Shown here: positions 25,162-33,398 of the stretch, in pieces
Layout of the letters: every line of letters starts with the position of its first letter
Position numbering within the stretch: position 1 is the stretch's first letter
Origin: Methylocaldum szegediense
Lineage (GTDB): Bacteria > Pseudomonadota > Gammaproteobacteria > Methylococcales > Methylococcaceae
Length of the DNA: 64,000 nt
Direction of reading: 5' to 3'
NCBI RefSeq assembly: GCF_949769195.1
Contig: NZ_OX458333.1
Span: forward strand, 2,046,001 to 2,110,000
Program-made: the position numbers and the translations under genes
Notes under the pieces: generated by a model
Seen by the model: the letters and a program-made list of their open reading frames with translations, nothing else
Database searches by the model: none
What the model was told of the DNA's origin: nothing

Positions 25162-25469
25162 GGGCGGTCTCCTTCATTGAAAAATTTTGCGATCTCAGAC
25201 GGATATTACCGTAACTAGGCGTGAACGTGCGGATACCAAGGCCTAAGGACAATCGTCCCATCTCGGTCCCATATCCCAGTTGGCCCGACAGTCATGCGGT
25301 CAGCCGGTTTTCCGCCTTCAGGTCGATTGCCGCGAATATTTCATACCGTGACAAAATCCAAAAACAAAATCCTGACACCTTTCGAATACCAAGTACATTT
25401 GCGCTGCCATCGGCTTCGGATCTGTGACTTGAGCCTGCTGCGGCGATGGTTGGCTTGGCGCCCCGGTGG
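25162..25469. other. Noncoding stretch between Uma2 and the esterase fragment
   Basis: No gene seen. It contains a short CAAAATCCAAAAACAAAATC motif (25347-25366) like ones at 23345 and 24537. Near 25440-25480 a plus-strand reading LAWRPGGYLR resembles the first residues of the flippase gene (LAWRPGGYAR at 25953), which hints at an old duplication. Confidence 0.4.
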
Positions 25470-25775
25470 CTACCTGCGCGCCAGCGAAGCGCGTATCCCC
25501 GCCTCGTCCTGCCCCGCCGTCGGGTCGCGCCCGTAGCTGTCGTACCATGCCGGCATCACGTAGCCGCCGTTGAGTGTTACCGGCATACTTGGCGCATGCG
25601 GCAGGATGAGGCGGATATGCGGCAGCGGCTGTATCTGCTCCGCCACCGGCGCGAAGTCGTAGCCATCCGCCCCCAGGCCGTGCAGCCAGATGACGGCCGC
25701 TGTAGGGGCGGATGAAGGGGAAATCTCGACGGCAGGCAGCATATGAACCGGTTCTTGTATGTGAAGGTGCGACAC
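25470..25775 (-). pseudogene. Carboxylesterase/acyl-protein thioesterase, truncated after 101 residues
   Basis: The N-terminal part of an alpha/beta hydrolase of the phospholipase/carboxylesterase family is clear: AAVIWLHGLGADGYDFAPV, RLILPHAPSMPVTLNGGYVMPAWYDS. The family is about 220 residues and carries its nucleophile (GFSQGG) further along; here the frame ends at residue 101 with an unrelated sequence. So it lacks the catalytic Ser, Asp and His and is very probably dead. Truncation coincides with the join to the sequence that echoes the flippase start. Confidence 0.85.
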
Positions 25776-25928
25776 TTTCCTCTCAACATTTTCCTCTCAA
25801 CCGGGCAAACATCCATCGTTATGGATTATGCTTGCAGCACAAATGAGTAACGCCTCTTACACACGGATAACAATTCTGAGCCTTTCGCACAAAACCCTTT
25901 GGATCATGCACCAGGCCAGTTCTAATAA

Positions 25929-27200
25929 ATGGCCACGTTAAATCGAATATTGGCATGGCGCCCCGGCGGGTACGCCCGTGACGGCGCACGCATCTTCGGC
26001 TGGCTCCTGCTGCGCGCCGCGGCCCAAGCGCTGACCGTGCTGCTTTTGGCCCGCTGGCTCGGGGCGAGCGGTTATGGTGAATTCGTCGCCGCGCTGGCGG
26101 TGGCGAGTTTTTTCACCCCGCTCGCCGGTCTCGGCCTGGGCGCGGTGTTGCTGATGCGCGGCGCGCGCGCCCCCGAACATCTGCCGGCGCTCTCCGCCCA
26201 GGCCACCCGGCTGTGGGCCATCTCCGCGCTGGGCTTTACCCTGGTTGCCGCGGCCGCCCTCTACTGGGCGCTGCCCACGCCGCCGCCGCTCTGGGCGCTG
26301 GCCGCGCTGGCGCTCGCGGAAGTAGCGGCCGCCTCATGGGTGGAGTTGGTGGCGCGGCGGATGCAGGCGCGCCATCAGGCCAACCGCTTCGGCGCCATTC
26401 AGGCTGGCCTCCCCTTGGCGCGGCTTGTGGCGCTCGCAATAGGGATGGCGCTGCTGCCCGCAAGCCCGGCCTCGTGGATGCTCGCCTACGCGGCCGCGAG
26501 TTTCGCCTCTGCCGCGCTGATCGCCGCCCACGTGCTGCGTGACCCCGCACCGGCGCCCGGCAGCGACCCGAACCTTCCCTGGGCTACCCTCGTGCGCGAC
26601 GGCGCCCCGTTTACCGTGGGAGCGGTGGCACTGCGTTTGCAGGCCGAATTCAACAAACCCGTACTCGCCCATCTAGACTACGCCCAAGCGGGGGCCCTGG
26701 GCGTGGCGCAGCGGGTGGTGGACCTCGGGCTGCTGCCGCTCACTGCGCTGCAAGAAGCCCTGTGGCCGCGCGTTTATGCTGCAGACCGTCCGGCCGCGCG
26801 CCTGTGGCGCACGGGGGCCGTGCTGATGGCGCTGGCGCTGCTCGCAGGCCTTGCGCTCGCCGCTGCGGCCCCGCTGCTGCCGTGGCTGCTGGGGGCGGAA
26901 TTTGCCGACGCGGCGAGCGCACTGGTTTCGCTCGCGGGCCTGCCTGCGCTGCAACTGATGCGCAATCTGGGCAACGCCGCGCTCATCGCCTCGGGCAACA
27001 GCCAACACCTCAATGGGGTGTACCTGGTGGCCGCCGCAGCCGGCGTGCTCCTCGCGTTGTGGCTGGTGCCAACCCAAGGGCTGCCCGGGGCGGTGTGGGC
27101 GATCTATGGCAGTGAAGGCGCCGCCTTGATGATTCAAGGGGCGATTGGGGCCGGGTCATGGTTTTTCTGCCATCACGACCGGGCAGCGAGAAAAACCTAG
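25929..27200 (+). CDS. Polysaccharide flippase, Wzx-like (MATE/MOP superfamily)
   Basis: A 423-residue integral membrane protein with about 12 hydrophobic segments. The N-terminus (LLLRAAAQALTVLLLARWLGASGYGEFVAAL) is characteristic of lipopolysaccharide/oligosaccharide flippases that move undecaprenyl-linked sugars to the periplasm. DNA is visibly much richer in GC and Ala codons than the genes on the left of the window, a sign of separate origin. It heads the glycan gene block that includes GT9, GT2 and GT4 enzymes, although two HEPN/MNT genes are inserted between. Confidence 0.85.
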   Translation: MATLNRILAWRPGGYARDGARIFGWLLLRAAAQALTVLLLARWLGASGYGEFVAALAVASFFTPLAGLGLGAVLLMRGARAPEHLPALSAQATRLWAISALGFTLVAAAALYWALPTPPPLWALAALALAEVAAASWVELVARRMQARHQANRFGAIQAGLPLARLVALAIGMALLPASPASWMLAYAAASFASAALIAAHVLRDPAPAPGSDPNLPWATLVRDGAPFTVGAVALRLQAEFNKPVLAHLDYAQAGALGVAQRVVDLGLLPLTALQEALWPRVYAADRPAARLWRTGAVLMALALLAGLALAAAAPLLPWLLGAEFADAASALVSLAGLPALQLMRNLGNAALIASGNSQHLNGVYLVAAAAGVLLALWLVPTQGLPGAVWAIYGSEGAALMIQGAIGAGSWFFCHHDRAARKT

Positions 27201-27248
27201 AATGGAGCGTTTTCTGTCCGGGGCATGAGGAAAGGGAGCGACGCGGCC

Positions 27249-27656
27249 ATGAACGAAGACATCCGCTGGAAGCAGCGATTTGACAACTACCAGCGCGCTT
27301 TACGCAAACTCACGGCTGCGGTGGGGTTGCAACAGCAACGTCCGCTGTCGGAACTCGAGCAGCAAGGGCTGATTCAGACCTTCGAATTCACCCATGAGCT
27401 GGCGTGGAATGTCTTGAAGGATTATCTAGAGATGGAGGGCATTCAAAGCCTGGTCGGATCGCGCAGCACCGTGCGCGAGGCCTTCAAATGCGGGCTGATC
27501 GATGACGGCGAGGTGTGGATGGACATGATCGACAAGCGCAACCTCACCAGCCACACCTACAACGAGGCGGTGGCCTTGGCTATGGTGGATGCGGTGGTGC
27601 AGCGCTACCACTTGGCGTTTATCGATCTGGAACGACGCTTTGCGAGGCTGTTATGA
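27249..27656 (+). CDS. HI0074-like nucleotidyltransferase substrate-binding protein (HEPN-type)
   Basis: About 135 residues from the ATG at 27249 (an ATG at 27225 would add eight residues). The sequence is all-helical and matches the HI0074 family: RFDNYQRALRKL, QGLIQTFEFTHELAWNVLKDYLE, GSRSTVREAFKCGLI, MIDKRNLTSHTYNE. It pairs with the nucleotidyltransferase that overlaps its stop (ATGA). HI0073/HI0074 form a heterotetramer; related HEPN/MNT pairs act as toxin-antitoxin units, but for this subfamily that is not established. Confidence 0.88.
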   Translation: MNEDIRWKQRFDNYQRALRKLTAAVGLQQQRPLSELEQQGLIQTFEFTHELAWNVLKDYLEMEGIQSLVGSRSTVREAFKCGLIDDGEVWMDMIDKRNLTSHTYNEAVALAMVDAVVQRYHLAFIDLERRFARLL

Positions 27657-28036
27657 GTGAGATCCAATGGGGGTTGTCGGCAGCCACTTTGGCGACGATA
27701 CGCGCCATTTTGGCGCACGAGGCCAAGGTGGAAAAGGCCATTTTGTTTGGGTCGCGCGCCAAAGGCACGTACCGGCGAGGCTCCGACATCGATCTGGCCT
27801 TGGTCGGCCGTGATCTCGATATCGACGTTTTGGGGCGCCTGGGTCGAGCGTTCGAGGAGTCGTCGATCCCCTATCAGGTGGACCTATGCTGGTTGGCTGC
27901 GGTGGACCATCGGGGGCTGCGCGAGCACATCGAGCGGGTGGGGCAAGTGCTGTATGAGCGGGCGACCCATGACGAGGGAGCGCGCGCAGCGAGGGGATCG
28001 CATGATGCAAGAGGTACCGATTGCACGTCTATGTAA
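27653..28036 (+). CDS. HI0073-like minimal nucleotidyltransferase
   Basis: 127 residues from the ATG at 27653, which overlaps the stop of the HI0074 gene. The MNT motif is GSRAKGTYRRGSDIDLALVG (about residues 32-51). The C-terminal 20 residues (HDEGARAARGSHDARG...) look like added, non-homologous sequence, so the natural stop may have been lost at a rearrangement. Order is binding protein then transferase, the reverse of the MntA/HepT pair at 23514. Confidence 0.87.
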   Translation: MSEIQWGLSAATLATIRAILAHEAKVEKAILFGSRAKGTYRRGSDIDLALVGRDLDIDVLGRLGRAFEESSIPYQVDLCWLAAVDHRGLREHIERVGQVLYERATHDEGARAARGSHDARGTDCTSM

Positions 28037-28190
28037 ATCGGGGTCTGTCCCCTATTACTCTGAACCGAATGCGGTGGCATTTGCATAACGCCCTTCACCT
28101 TTTGCTCTGTGTGTTGATCGATCAGCACCCGGTTCCCAAAATCTTTGAAGCTGAGCTCGAGGCGTTGGTCAAGCGATAAGGCAGATTTCC

Positions 28191-29414
28191 ATGCAGGCAC
28201 GCTGGTGGCGCCGTTTCAAACGCGCGGTCGAATTCTTCATCTTTGGCTTGTTTGATCGGGTTGCTCTGGTAGGGCGAAAGAACCAGCCAGATCAGCGGCG
28301 GATTGCCTTGGTCCATGTTCAATTGCTCGGTGACGCCTTTTTATGGCTTCCTTACGCCCAGGCGATGGTTTCGACCCTCGTGCTGCGTGGACAAGTGCCG
28401 GTGATTGTTTGTGAAGCCGCGGTGCGCCCCGTTTTGGCAACCGGTTTATCGGGGTGTGAGATCGTTGCCATCAATAAACGCGACTTTCTTCGCTGCGCGC
28501 CTTGCCGTTGGCGGATTTTGCGTGGTCTGCGCGATTTGCAGGCGAGCCATACCTACCTGTGCAGCCATCCCCGGGATGGCATTACACAAGACGCCATCGT
28601 GCGGGCTTTGGGTGCGCCCGCCACAGGGTTCTGGGATACCTATGCCGATCGCCCTGCAATTGATCGCTGGATGGGCAACCGGCTTTATCACAATCTGATC
28701 AAAGTTGAAGCCGGGGGCATTCAGACCCACCATCGCGCCCTGCTCAAGGCCACGGGGTTTGGTGAGGTGGCTGTCATGCCCGTGGCGTTTCCGAACCAAC
28801 CCACATCGCCATGTCCTGATCCTTATTGGGTGCTCTCGCCTGGCGCCAGTCGGGAATTCAGGCGTTGGCCGGAGGATCGCTACGCTGAGGTGGCAGCGTG
28901 CGTCGCTGAGCGTTTCCCGCAGCTGCGCTGCGTCATTCTGGGCAGTGCGGCCGAGTGTGCGCTAGGCGAACGCATTGCCTCCATCCTGGGCGAGCGCGTG
29001 TTGAATCTTGTCGGAAAAACTTCTGTGACCGAACTGATTCGCTGGATCACACACGCAAAGTTGGTGGTGGGCAATGACTCGGCGGCTGGCCACATCGCCG
29101 CCGGCGTCGGCATACCCAGCGTCATCGTCGTCGGTGGCGGCCACTGGGGACGCTGTTATCCCTATCCGAAAGAGGCGCCGGTGCGATGTTTACCCACCGT
29201 TGTTGGCCGCTCGATGGAATGCTTCGGTTGCGACTGGCAATGCATCCATACCGCGCGAACGGACCGACCGTTTCCGTGCATCGAACAGGTCCCCGCCGAA
29301 GACGTGATTCGTGCGGTAGATACGATGCTCTCTGCGGCTTCAGTGCCTGGCGCGACGAGCGATGCGCCCCCCCTCCAACAAGGCTTGCAGGGACACCAGG
29401 CTACGGCTCCTTAG
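28191..29414 (+). CDS. GT9-family glycosyltransferase, heptosyltransferase-like
   Basis: A 407-residue protein with the two-lobed GT9 pattern: RIALVHVQLLGDAFLWLPYAQAM near the N-terminus and, in the C-terminal lobe, YWVLSPGASREFRRWPEDRYAEV and LVGKTSVTELIRWITHAKLVVGNDSAAGHIAA, matching ADP-heptose:LPS heptosyltransferases. In the cytoplasm such enzymes add heptose or related sugars to lipid A core or other glycans. The sugar and acceptor cannot be told from sequence. The last 75 bases overlap the convergent GT2 gene, so one of the two 3' ends has probably shifted. Confidence 0.88.
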   Translation: MQARWWRRFKRAVEFFIFGLFDRVALVGRKNQPDQRRIALVHVQLLGDAFLWLPYAQAMVSTLVLRGQVPVIVCEAAVRPVLATGLSGCEIVAINKRDFLRCAPCRWRILRGLRDLQASHTYLCSHPRDGITQDAIVRALGAPATGFWDTYADRPAIDRWMGNRLYHNLIKVEAGGIQTHHRALLKATGFGEVAVMPVAFPNQPTSPCPDPYWVLSPGASREFRRWPEDRYAEVAACVAERFPQLRCVILGSAAECALGERIASILGERVLNLVGKTSVTELIRWITHAKLVVGNDSAAGHIAAGVGIPSVIVVGGGHWGRCYPYPKEAPVRCLPTVVGRSMECFGCDWQCIHTARTDRPFPCIEQVPAEDVIRAVDTMLSAASVPGATSDAPPLQQGLQGHQATAP

Positions 29415-30191
29415 GGTGCGTGCAACAGCCCGAGCGCCTAAACCCAGCATTCGTCCAGAGAGGAGCATGGCATGCTCGAGCGGCGAGCGTGCCAATTTGT
29501 GCGCGAGCAGCCAATGCCCCGCCGCTGTACGTGTCTCGTAGAACACCGACCCGTTACGACTCGAAGCACTACCCTCATGCCACACCAGTACCTGGGGCAC
29601 ATGCGTCATGCGTGCTGCGCCTAAACGCCAGCCAAGCATCACGTCCTCGCCGTACATGAAAAAGTCCTCGTCGAACAGCGGAAGTTCGATGCGTTCGGGC
29701 GCGATCAGGAGTGCACTTCCACTGGGGTAGGGGAAGCTACCGGGCCACGGACGATCGAAACTTAACACCGCAAACCAACGCTGGTAGTAGATCGTGCCAA
29801 TTACTCGGCCGCCATGATCGACACGCGGGTAGGCGATGACTGCACTTGGTTGATCGGTCAATGCGCTTGCCAAGGAGGATAGTGCGCCACGCTGAAGTAC
29901 CGCATCGTTGTTGATGAGCATGACCCAGACCTGCGGCCAGCGGGTGAGTATGGCTTCGATGCCCCGATTGACACCTGCGGCAAAGCCTAGGTTTCGGGCG
30001 CTCACCTTTATGATGACGCGCGGCTCATGCACCCAGCGTTGGCGCAATTCCTGGGCCGATGCGTTGCTATCTTCCGAATTATCCCACACTACTACCCCAG
30101 CAGCACCATAGTCCAGCAGTGAGGCGATGCAGCGGCTGGTGCGCTCGGCATCGCGGTAGTTGAGGGTGAGGCCGACGATCGGTTTATCCAT
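29340..30191 (-). CDS. GT2-family glycosyltransferase, rhamnosyltransferase-like
   Basis: 283 residues from the ATG at 30191, which overlaps the end of the upstream GT4 gene by eight bases. GT-A motifs: VGLTLNYRDAERTSRCIASLL, VVVWDNSEDSN, ARNLGFAAGVNRGI, and the DXD-like INNDAVL near residue 100. The region EDFFMYGEDVMLGWRLG is typical of dTDP-rhamnose-type GT2 enzymes. Translationally coupled to the GT4 genes, so it belongs to the same glycan pathway. Sugar specificity is unknown. Confidence 0.87.
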   Translation of the reverse strand: MDKPIVGLTLNYRDAERTSRCIASLLDYGAAGVVVWDNSEDSNASAQELRQRWVHEPRVIIKVSARNLGFAAGVNRGIEAILTRWPQVWVMLINNDAVLQRGALSSLASALTDQPSAVIAYPRVDHGGRVIGTIYYQRWFAVLSFDRPWPGSFPYPSGSALLIAPERIELPLFDEDFFMYGEDVMLGWRLGAARMTHVPQVLVWHEGSASSRNGSVFYETRTAAGHWLLAHKLARSPLEHAMLLSGRMLGLGARAVARTLRSRSLVSLQALLEGGRIARRARH

Positions 30192-31209
30192 TGTGTTTTG
30201 CGCTCGTCTGCCGGTAAAGATCAAGGTAGCGCTCAACCTGCCTGGCCTCGTCGAACAGCGCCACCGCCCGTTCTCTTGCCGCGGTGCGCAGCGCCTGCCA
30301 GAGCGCCACATCGCTTCTCAGGCGCCGCGCGGCAGCCGCGAACGCGGCCACGTCATCCACCGGGCAGAGTAGTCCGGTCTGGCCGTCGGCGACCACCTCA
30401 GGCAGTGAAGAACAGCGCGCGGCGATCACCGGCAGGCCGCAGGCCATGGCTTCGAGCACGGTAAGCGGCAGCCCCTCCAAGCGGCTCGAAAACAGCAAGG
30501 CATCGGCTTGGGCATAGGCCTCGCGCAAACCGTGGGCATCCAGCCGGCCCAGGCAGCGGGTGTTCTCCGGCAGGGCATAGCGGGTATGGCGGCCGCCTCG
30601 GTCGGCGGTGTAGAGGAGTTCGAACCCTGTTCCCAAGGCGGTCATGATGGGTCCGAGCAGATCGACGCCTTTGCGGGGACCCCAGTTGCCCACGTAAAGC
30701 AAGCGAAAAGGCTGGTGCGGGGCTTGGCGGAACGTGGGCTGGAAAAAGTCGGTATCGACGCCGTTGGGGATGACCTCCGGGACATTGCCGCCAGACGCGG
30801 CAATGGTGGCGTGCGCCGTATAGTGGCTGACGGCAACGAGGCGATGTGCCCTTTGGAGTGCGGCGTTTTCGATGCGGTGGATCCAAAAGCGGTGGTAAAG
30901 CCGCTGCAAAGGGCGTTTGAACGGCAAGAGCGCCGCATCGTGCACGCAGGAGTGGACGGTACAAAGCACCGGCAGCTTCTGCGGCCAAAAGCGCTGATGG
31001 AGCCAGGAGTTGACATGGACGACGGTCGCCCAGGCCGGCGGCTGGGGCACAGCCACCGTCCACGGCGCGTATTCGGCGCGTAGCGGCAGCCAAGTGATTT
31101 CCGCGCGCAGGCCGCGCGCATTCAACACGGCGCACAGCCGTTCGGTGAACACATCGGTGCCGCTACCGGCGCGGATGGCGGGAAACCAGACACCAAGCGG
31201 CCTAGTCAT
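30184..31209 (-). CDS. GT4-family glycosyltransferase
   Basis: A 341-residue GT-B enzyme. The N-lobe has GSGTDVFTERLCAVLNARG; the C-lobe has FRLLYVGNWGPRKGVDLL, then the nucleotide-sugar site FSSRLEGLPLTVLEAMACGLPVIA with the E-x7-E pair. Starts with ATG overlapping the previous GT4 gene and ends overlapping the GT2 gene. High GC and Ala/Arg-rich like the flippase, so it shares that origin. The sugar moved is not evident. Confidence 0.88.
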   Translation of the reverse strand: MTRPLGVWFPAIRAGSGTDVFTERLCAVLNARGLRAEITWLPLRAEYAPWTVAVPQPPAWATVVHVNSWLHQRFWPQKLPVLCTVHSCVHDAALLPFKRPLQRLYHRFWIHRIENAALQRAHRLVAVSHYTAHATIAASGGNVPEVIPNGVDTDFFQPTFRQAPHQPFRLLYVGNWGPRKGVDLLGPIMTALGTGFELLYTADRGGRHTRYALPENTRCLGRLDAHGLREAYAQADALLFSSRLEGLPLTVLEAMACGLPVIAARCSSLPEVVADGQTGLLCPVDDVAAFAAAARRLRSDVALWQALRTAARERAVALFDEARQVERYLDLYRQTSAKHNG

Positions 31210-32362
31210 CGACCAAGCTCTCTACCACTTTCTGCCCAAACTCACTCCACGCGAACCGCTCGGCAAACCCACGGCAGCGTTCGAGTGCTGGGGGAGCGGC
31301 GAGGAGCGCCAGCACCGCCTGCGCAAAGCCTGCCACATCGCCCGGGGGGATCAGGCGGCCCGAGACGCCGTCGGCCACCGCATCCACCACGCCGCCGGTG
31401 GCGTAGGCCACGGTTGGGAGGCCGTGCGCGGCAGCTTCGATGGCGACCATGCCAAAGCCTTCCGGGTCGCCGGGTAGCGCCCGCACCGGAAAGACGTGCA
31501 GATCGGCGCCGAAATAGGCGTCGTGAAGGGCTTGCTCGTCGATATTCCCGAGCAGTCGAACGTTTTGTGCCACCCCGGCCGCCTGCGCCGCCGCGAGGAT
31601 GCTCTCGGGCGTTTGCGCCTGCGCATAGAGCGCCTGCGCCGGGGCGTCGCCGACGATGACGAGCTGCACATCGGGCTGCGCACGGGCGATCATAGGCAGC
31701 GCCTCCTGTACGCATTCGCGCAGGCCCTTGCGCGCGGTGAGCCGCCCAACCGAGAGGAGCACCGGGGCGGTGGCGGGCAGGTTCCAGCGCGCGCGAAAGC
31801 GGGTACGGGCAGCCGGGTCCGGGTCTGGCACCTCGACGCCCGGATGGACGATGCTGATCCGCTCGGGGGGAACCCCCGCCTCGCGCGCCAGTTCAAAGGT
31901 GGGTGTGCTGTTGGCGATGACGTGATCCATCCGCCGCAGCGCCGGCAACCACAGGGTGCGATAGACGGGGTGCGGCACGGTGAGGTCGAGCCCATGCACA
32001 TAGGCGGCGGCGCGGGCGCCATAGGCGCGGGCGGCGATGAGCGCGAGCGGCGCAGTCAGGCCGCTGCCGGCCAGCACGTGGGTCGGCCGAAAGGCGCGCG
32101 CCTCGGTGCGTGCAGCCCATGCTGCGCGCCAGAAAAAACGGCCGAGTGGCTGGAGCGGCACCTCGTGCATCGCCACCTGCGCGGGTGCCCGCTCGGCGGC
32201 CCCTTGCGGGGCCACGACGCGCACGGTGAATGTTTGTGCCAATTCGGCGGCCAGGTGCCAGTTCAACCGCTCCATGCCGCCTTGCAAGGGCGGAAAGTTG
32301 CGGGTGACCAAAAGCGCTATCGGTCTCTTTGGCATGCCTGTCCACCGCGCATCAGTCGTCAC
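31202..32362 (-). CDS. GT4-family glycosyltransferase
   Basis: A 386-residue GT-B enzyme (GTG start at 32362; an ATG at 32335 beginning MPKRPIALLVTRNFPP is an alternative). N-lobe glycine loop: NFPPLQGGMERLNWHLA. C-lobe: VLLSVGRLTARKGL and, near residue 300, DPEGFGMVAIEAAAHGLPTVA with the E-x7-E pair. It is close to PimB-like and other surface-glycan transferases. Start overlaps the end of the preceding GT2 gene. Part of the same cluster; substrate unknown. Confidence 0.88.
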   Translation of the reverse strand: MTTDARWTGMPKRPIALLVTRNFPPLQGGMERLNWHLAAELAQTFTVRVVAPQGAAERAPAQVAMHEVPLQPLGRFFWRAAWAARTEARAFRPTHVLAGSGLTAPLALIAARAYGARAAAYVHGLDLTVPHPVYRTLWLPALRRMDHVIANSTPTFELAREAGVPPERISIVHPGVEVPDPDPAARTRFRARWNLPATAPVLLSVGRLTARKGLRECVQEALPMIARAQPDVQLVIVGDAPAQALYAQAQTPESILAAAQAAGVAQNVRLLGNIDEQALHDAYFGADLHVFPVRALPGDPEGFGMVAIEAAAHGLPTVAYATGGVVDAVADGVSGRLIPPGDVAGFAQAVLALLAAPPALERCRGFAERFAWSEFGQKVVESLVDD

Positions 32363-33257
32363 GCCTAGTGCGGCGGAGGTCCTGCTCCACTCCCCGGTAG
32401 TGCAAGGACGAGATCTGCTCCGAGAGAATGCCCATCAAGAAAGTAAACAAGCCAGACAGGAGCAAGAACGCGCTCATGTTGGTAAAACGACCCTGAGTGG
32501 CATAGTTATAGACATATAGGCCGAGGCCACTCAAGCTCAGGAATGCGCTGACGGGGAAAAACAGCCGCATCGGGGAAAACAGCGCACCGATCTTCAGTAT
32601 GATTACGAAAAAACGCATACCGTCGTGAAAGAGCCGGATATGGCTACGACTGTTGGTTGTACGCTGACCCGCGCGTATCGGAACATAGGCGACAGGTAAG
32701 CCGGACCGGAGAAAGGCCATGGTGATCGTAGTCGGATAAGAGAAACCATTCGGCAATAAATAAAGGAACTTCTGAAAATGCCGAGCCCGAACCACTCGGA
32801 AACCGGATGTAAGGTCTTCGATTGTGTAGCCGGTCATTCTGGATGCGAGACGGCTGTAGAAGTAATTAGCCCCGTGCCGGCCCAAGGACGCTTGGCTGGC
32901 CCCATCCCGTGAACCGACAATCATCTCGTATCCCTCGGAAAATTTTGCCAAGAGACGCGAGATATCCTCGGGATCATGCTGACCATCCGCGTCCATGAAG
33001 ACGATGATTTCGCCGTTGGCGTGACGCGCCCCCGTTTTGATTGCTGCGCCATTGCCTATCGCGTACGGATGACTGATCACCCGAACGCCCTGGGCGCGGG
33101 CAACGGCCTCTGTGTCGTCCGTTGAACCGTCGTTCACCACGATGATTTCCGCTTCCGGATACAAGCGTTTCAGTTCAGGCAATAATGACTTCAGGCCGAA
33201 TGCCTCGTTTCTCGCAGGTAAAACAATACTGAACTTAAAAGGGTTTGAAGTCGCCAT
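32352..33257 (-). CDS. GT2-family glycosyltransferase with C-terminal membrane segments
   Basis: A 301-residue protein with the dolichyl-phosphate-mannose-synthase-like GT-A domain (SIVLPARNEAFGLKSLL, IIVVNDGSTDDTEAVA, IVFMDADGQHDPED) and two C-terminal transmembrane helices (about 225-245 and 260-282). Such enzymes often charge undecaprenyl phosphate with one sugar for use outside the membrane by GT-C enzymes. The adjacent gene on the same strand is just such a GT-C-like protein, so a donor-then-transfer pair is plausible. Base composition is lower in GC than the next two GT4 genes. Confidence 0.88.
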   Translation of the reverse strand: MATSNPFKFSIVLPARNEAFGLKSLLPELKRLYPEAEIIVVNDGSTDDTEAVARAQGVRVISHPYAIGNGAAIKTGARHANGEIIVFMDADGQHDPEDISRLLAKFSEGYEMIVGSRDGASQASLGRHGANYFYSRLASRMTGYTIEDLTSGFRVVRARHFQKFLYLLPNGFSYPTTITMAFLRSGLPVAYVPIRAGQRTTNSRSHIRLFHDGMRFFVIILKIGALFSPMRLFFPVSAFLSLSGLGLYVYNYATQGRFTNMSAFLLLSGLFTFLMGILSEQISSLHYRGVEQDLRRTRRDD

Positions 33258-33398
33258 GATCTCGTTATTCGAATTGAAAGGTAAAAAGGCGCTTCAATGA
33301 AGTTTAGTTGATTGCCAGTGAGCTCGTAAGGAAGCTTTGCGACGTAATTTTTCTAATAAGGAAAACAGCAGCCGTTCAGGCGTACCCACAAACTAAAG

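Noticed and set aside
31496-32368. Plus-strand 290-codon frame
   Set aside because: Antisense to the GT4 gene in GC-rich DNA where long chance frames are common.
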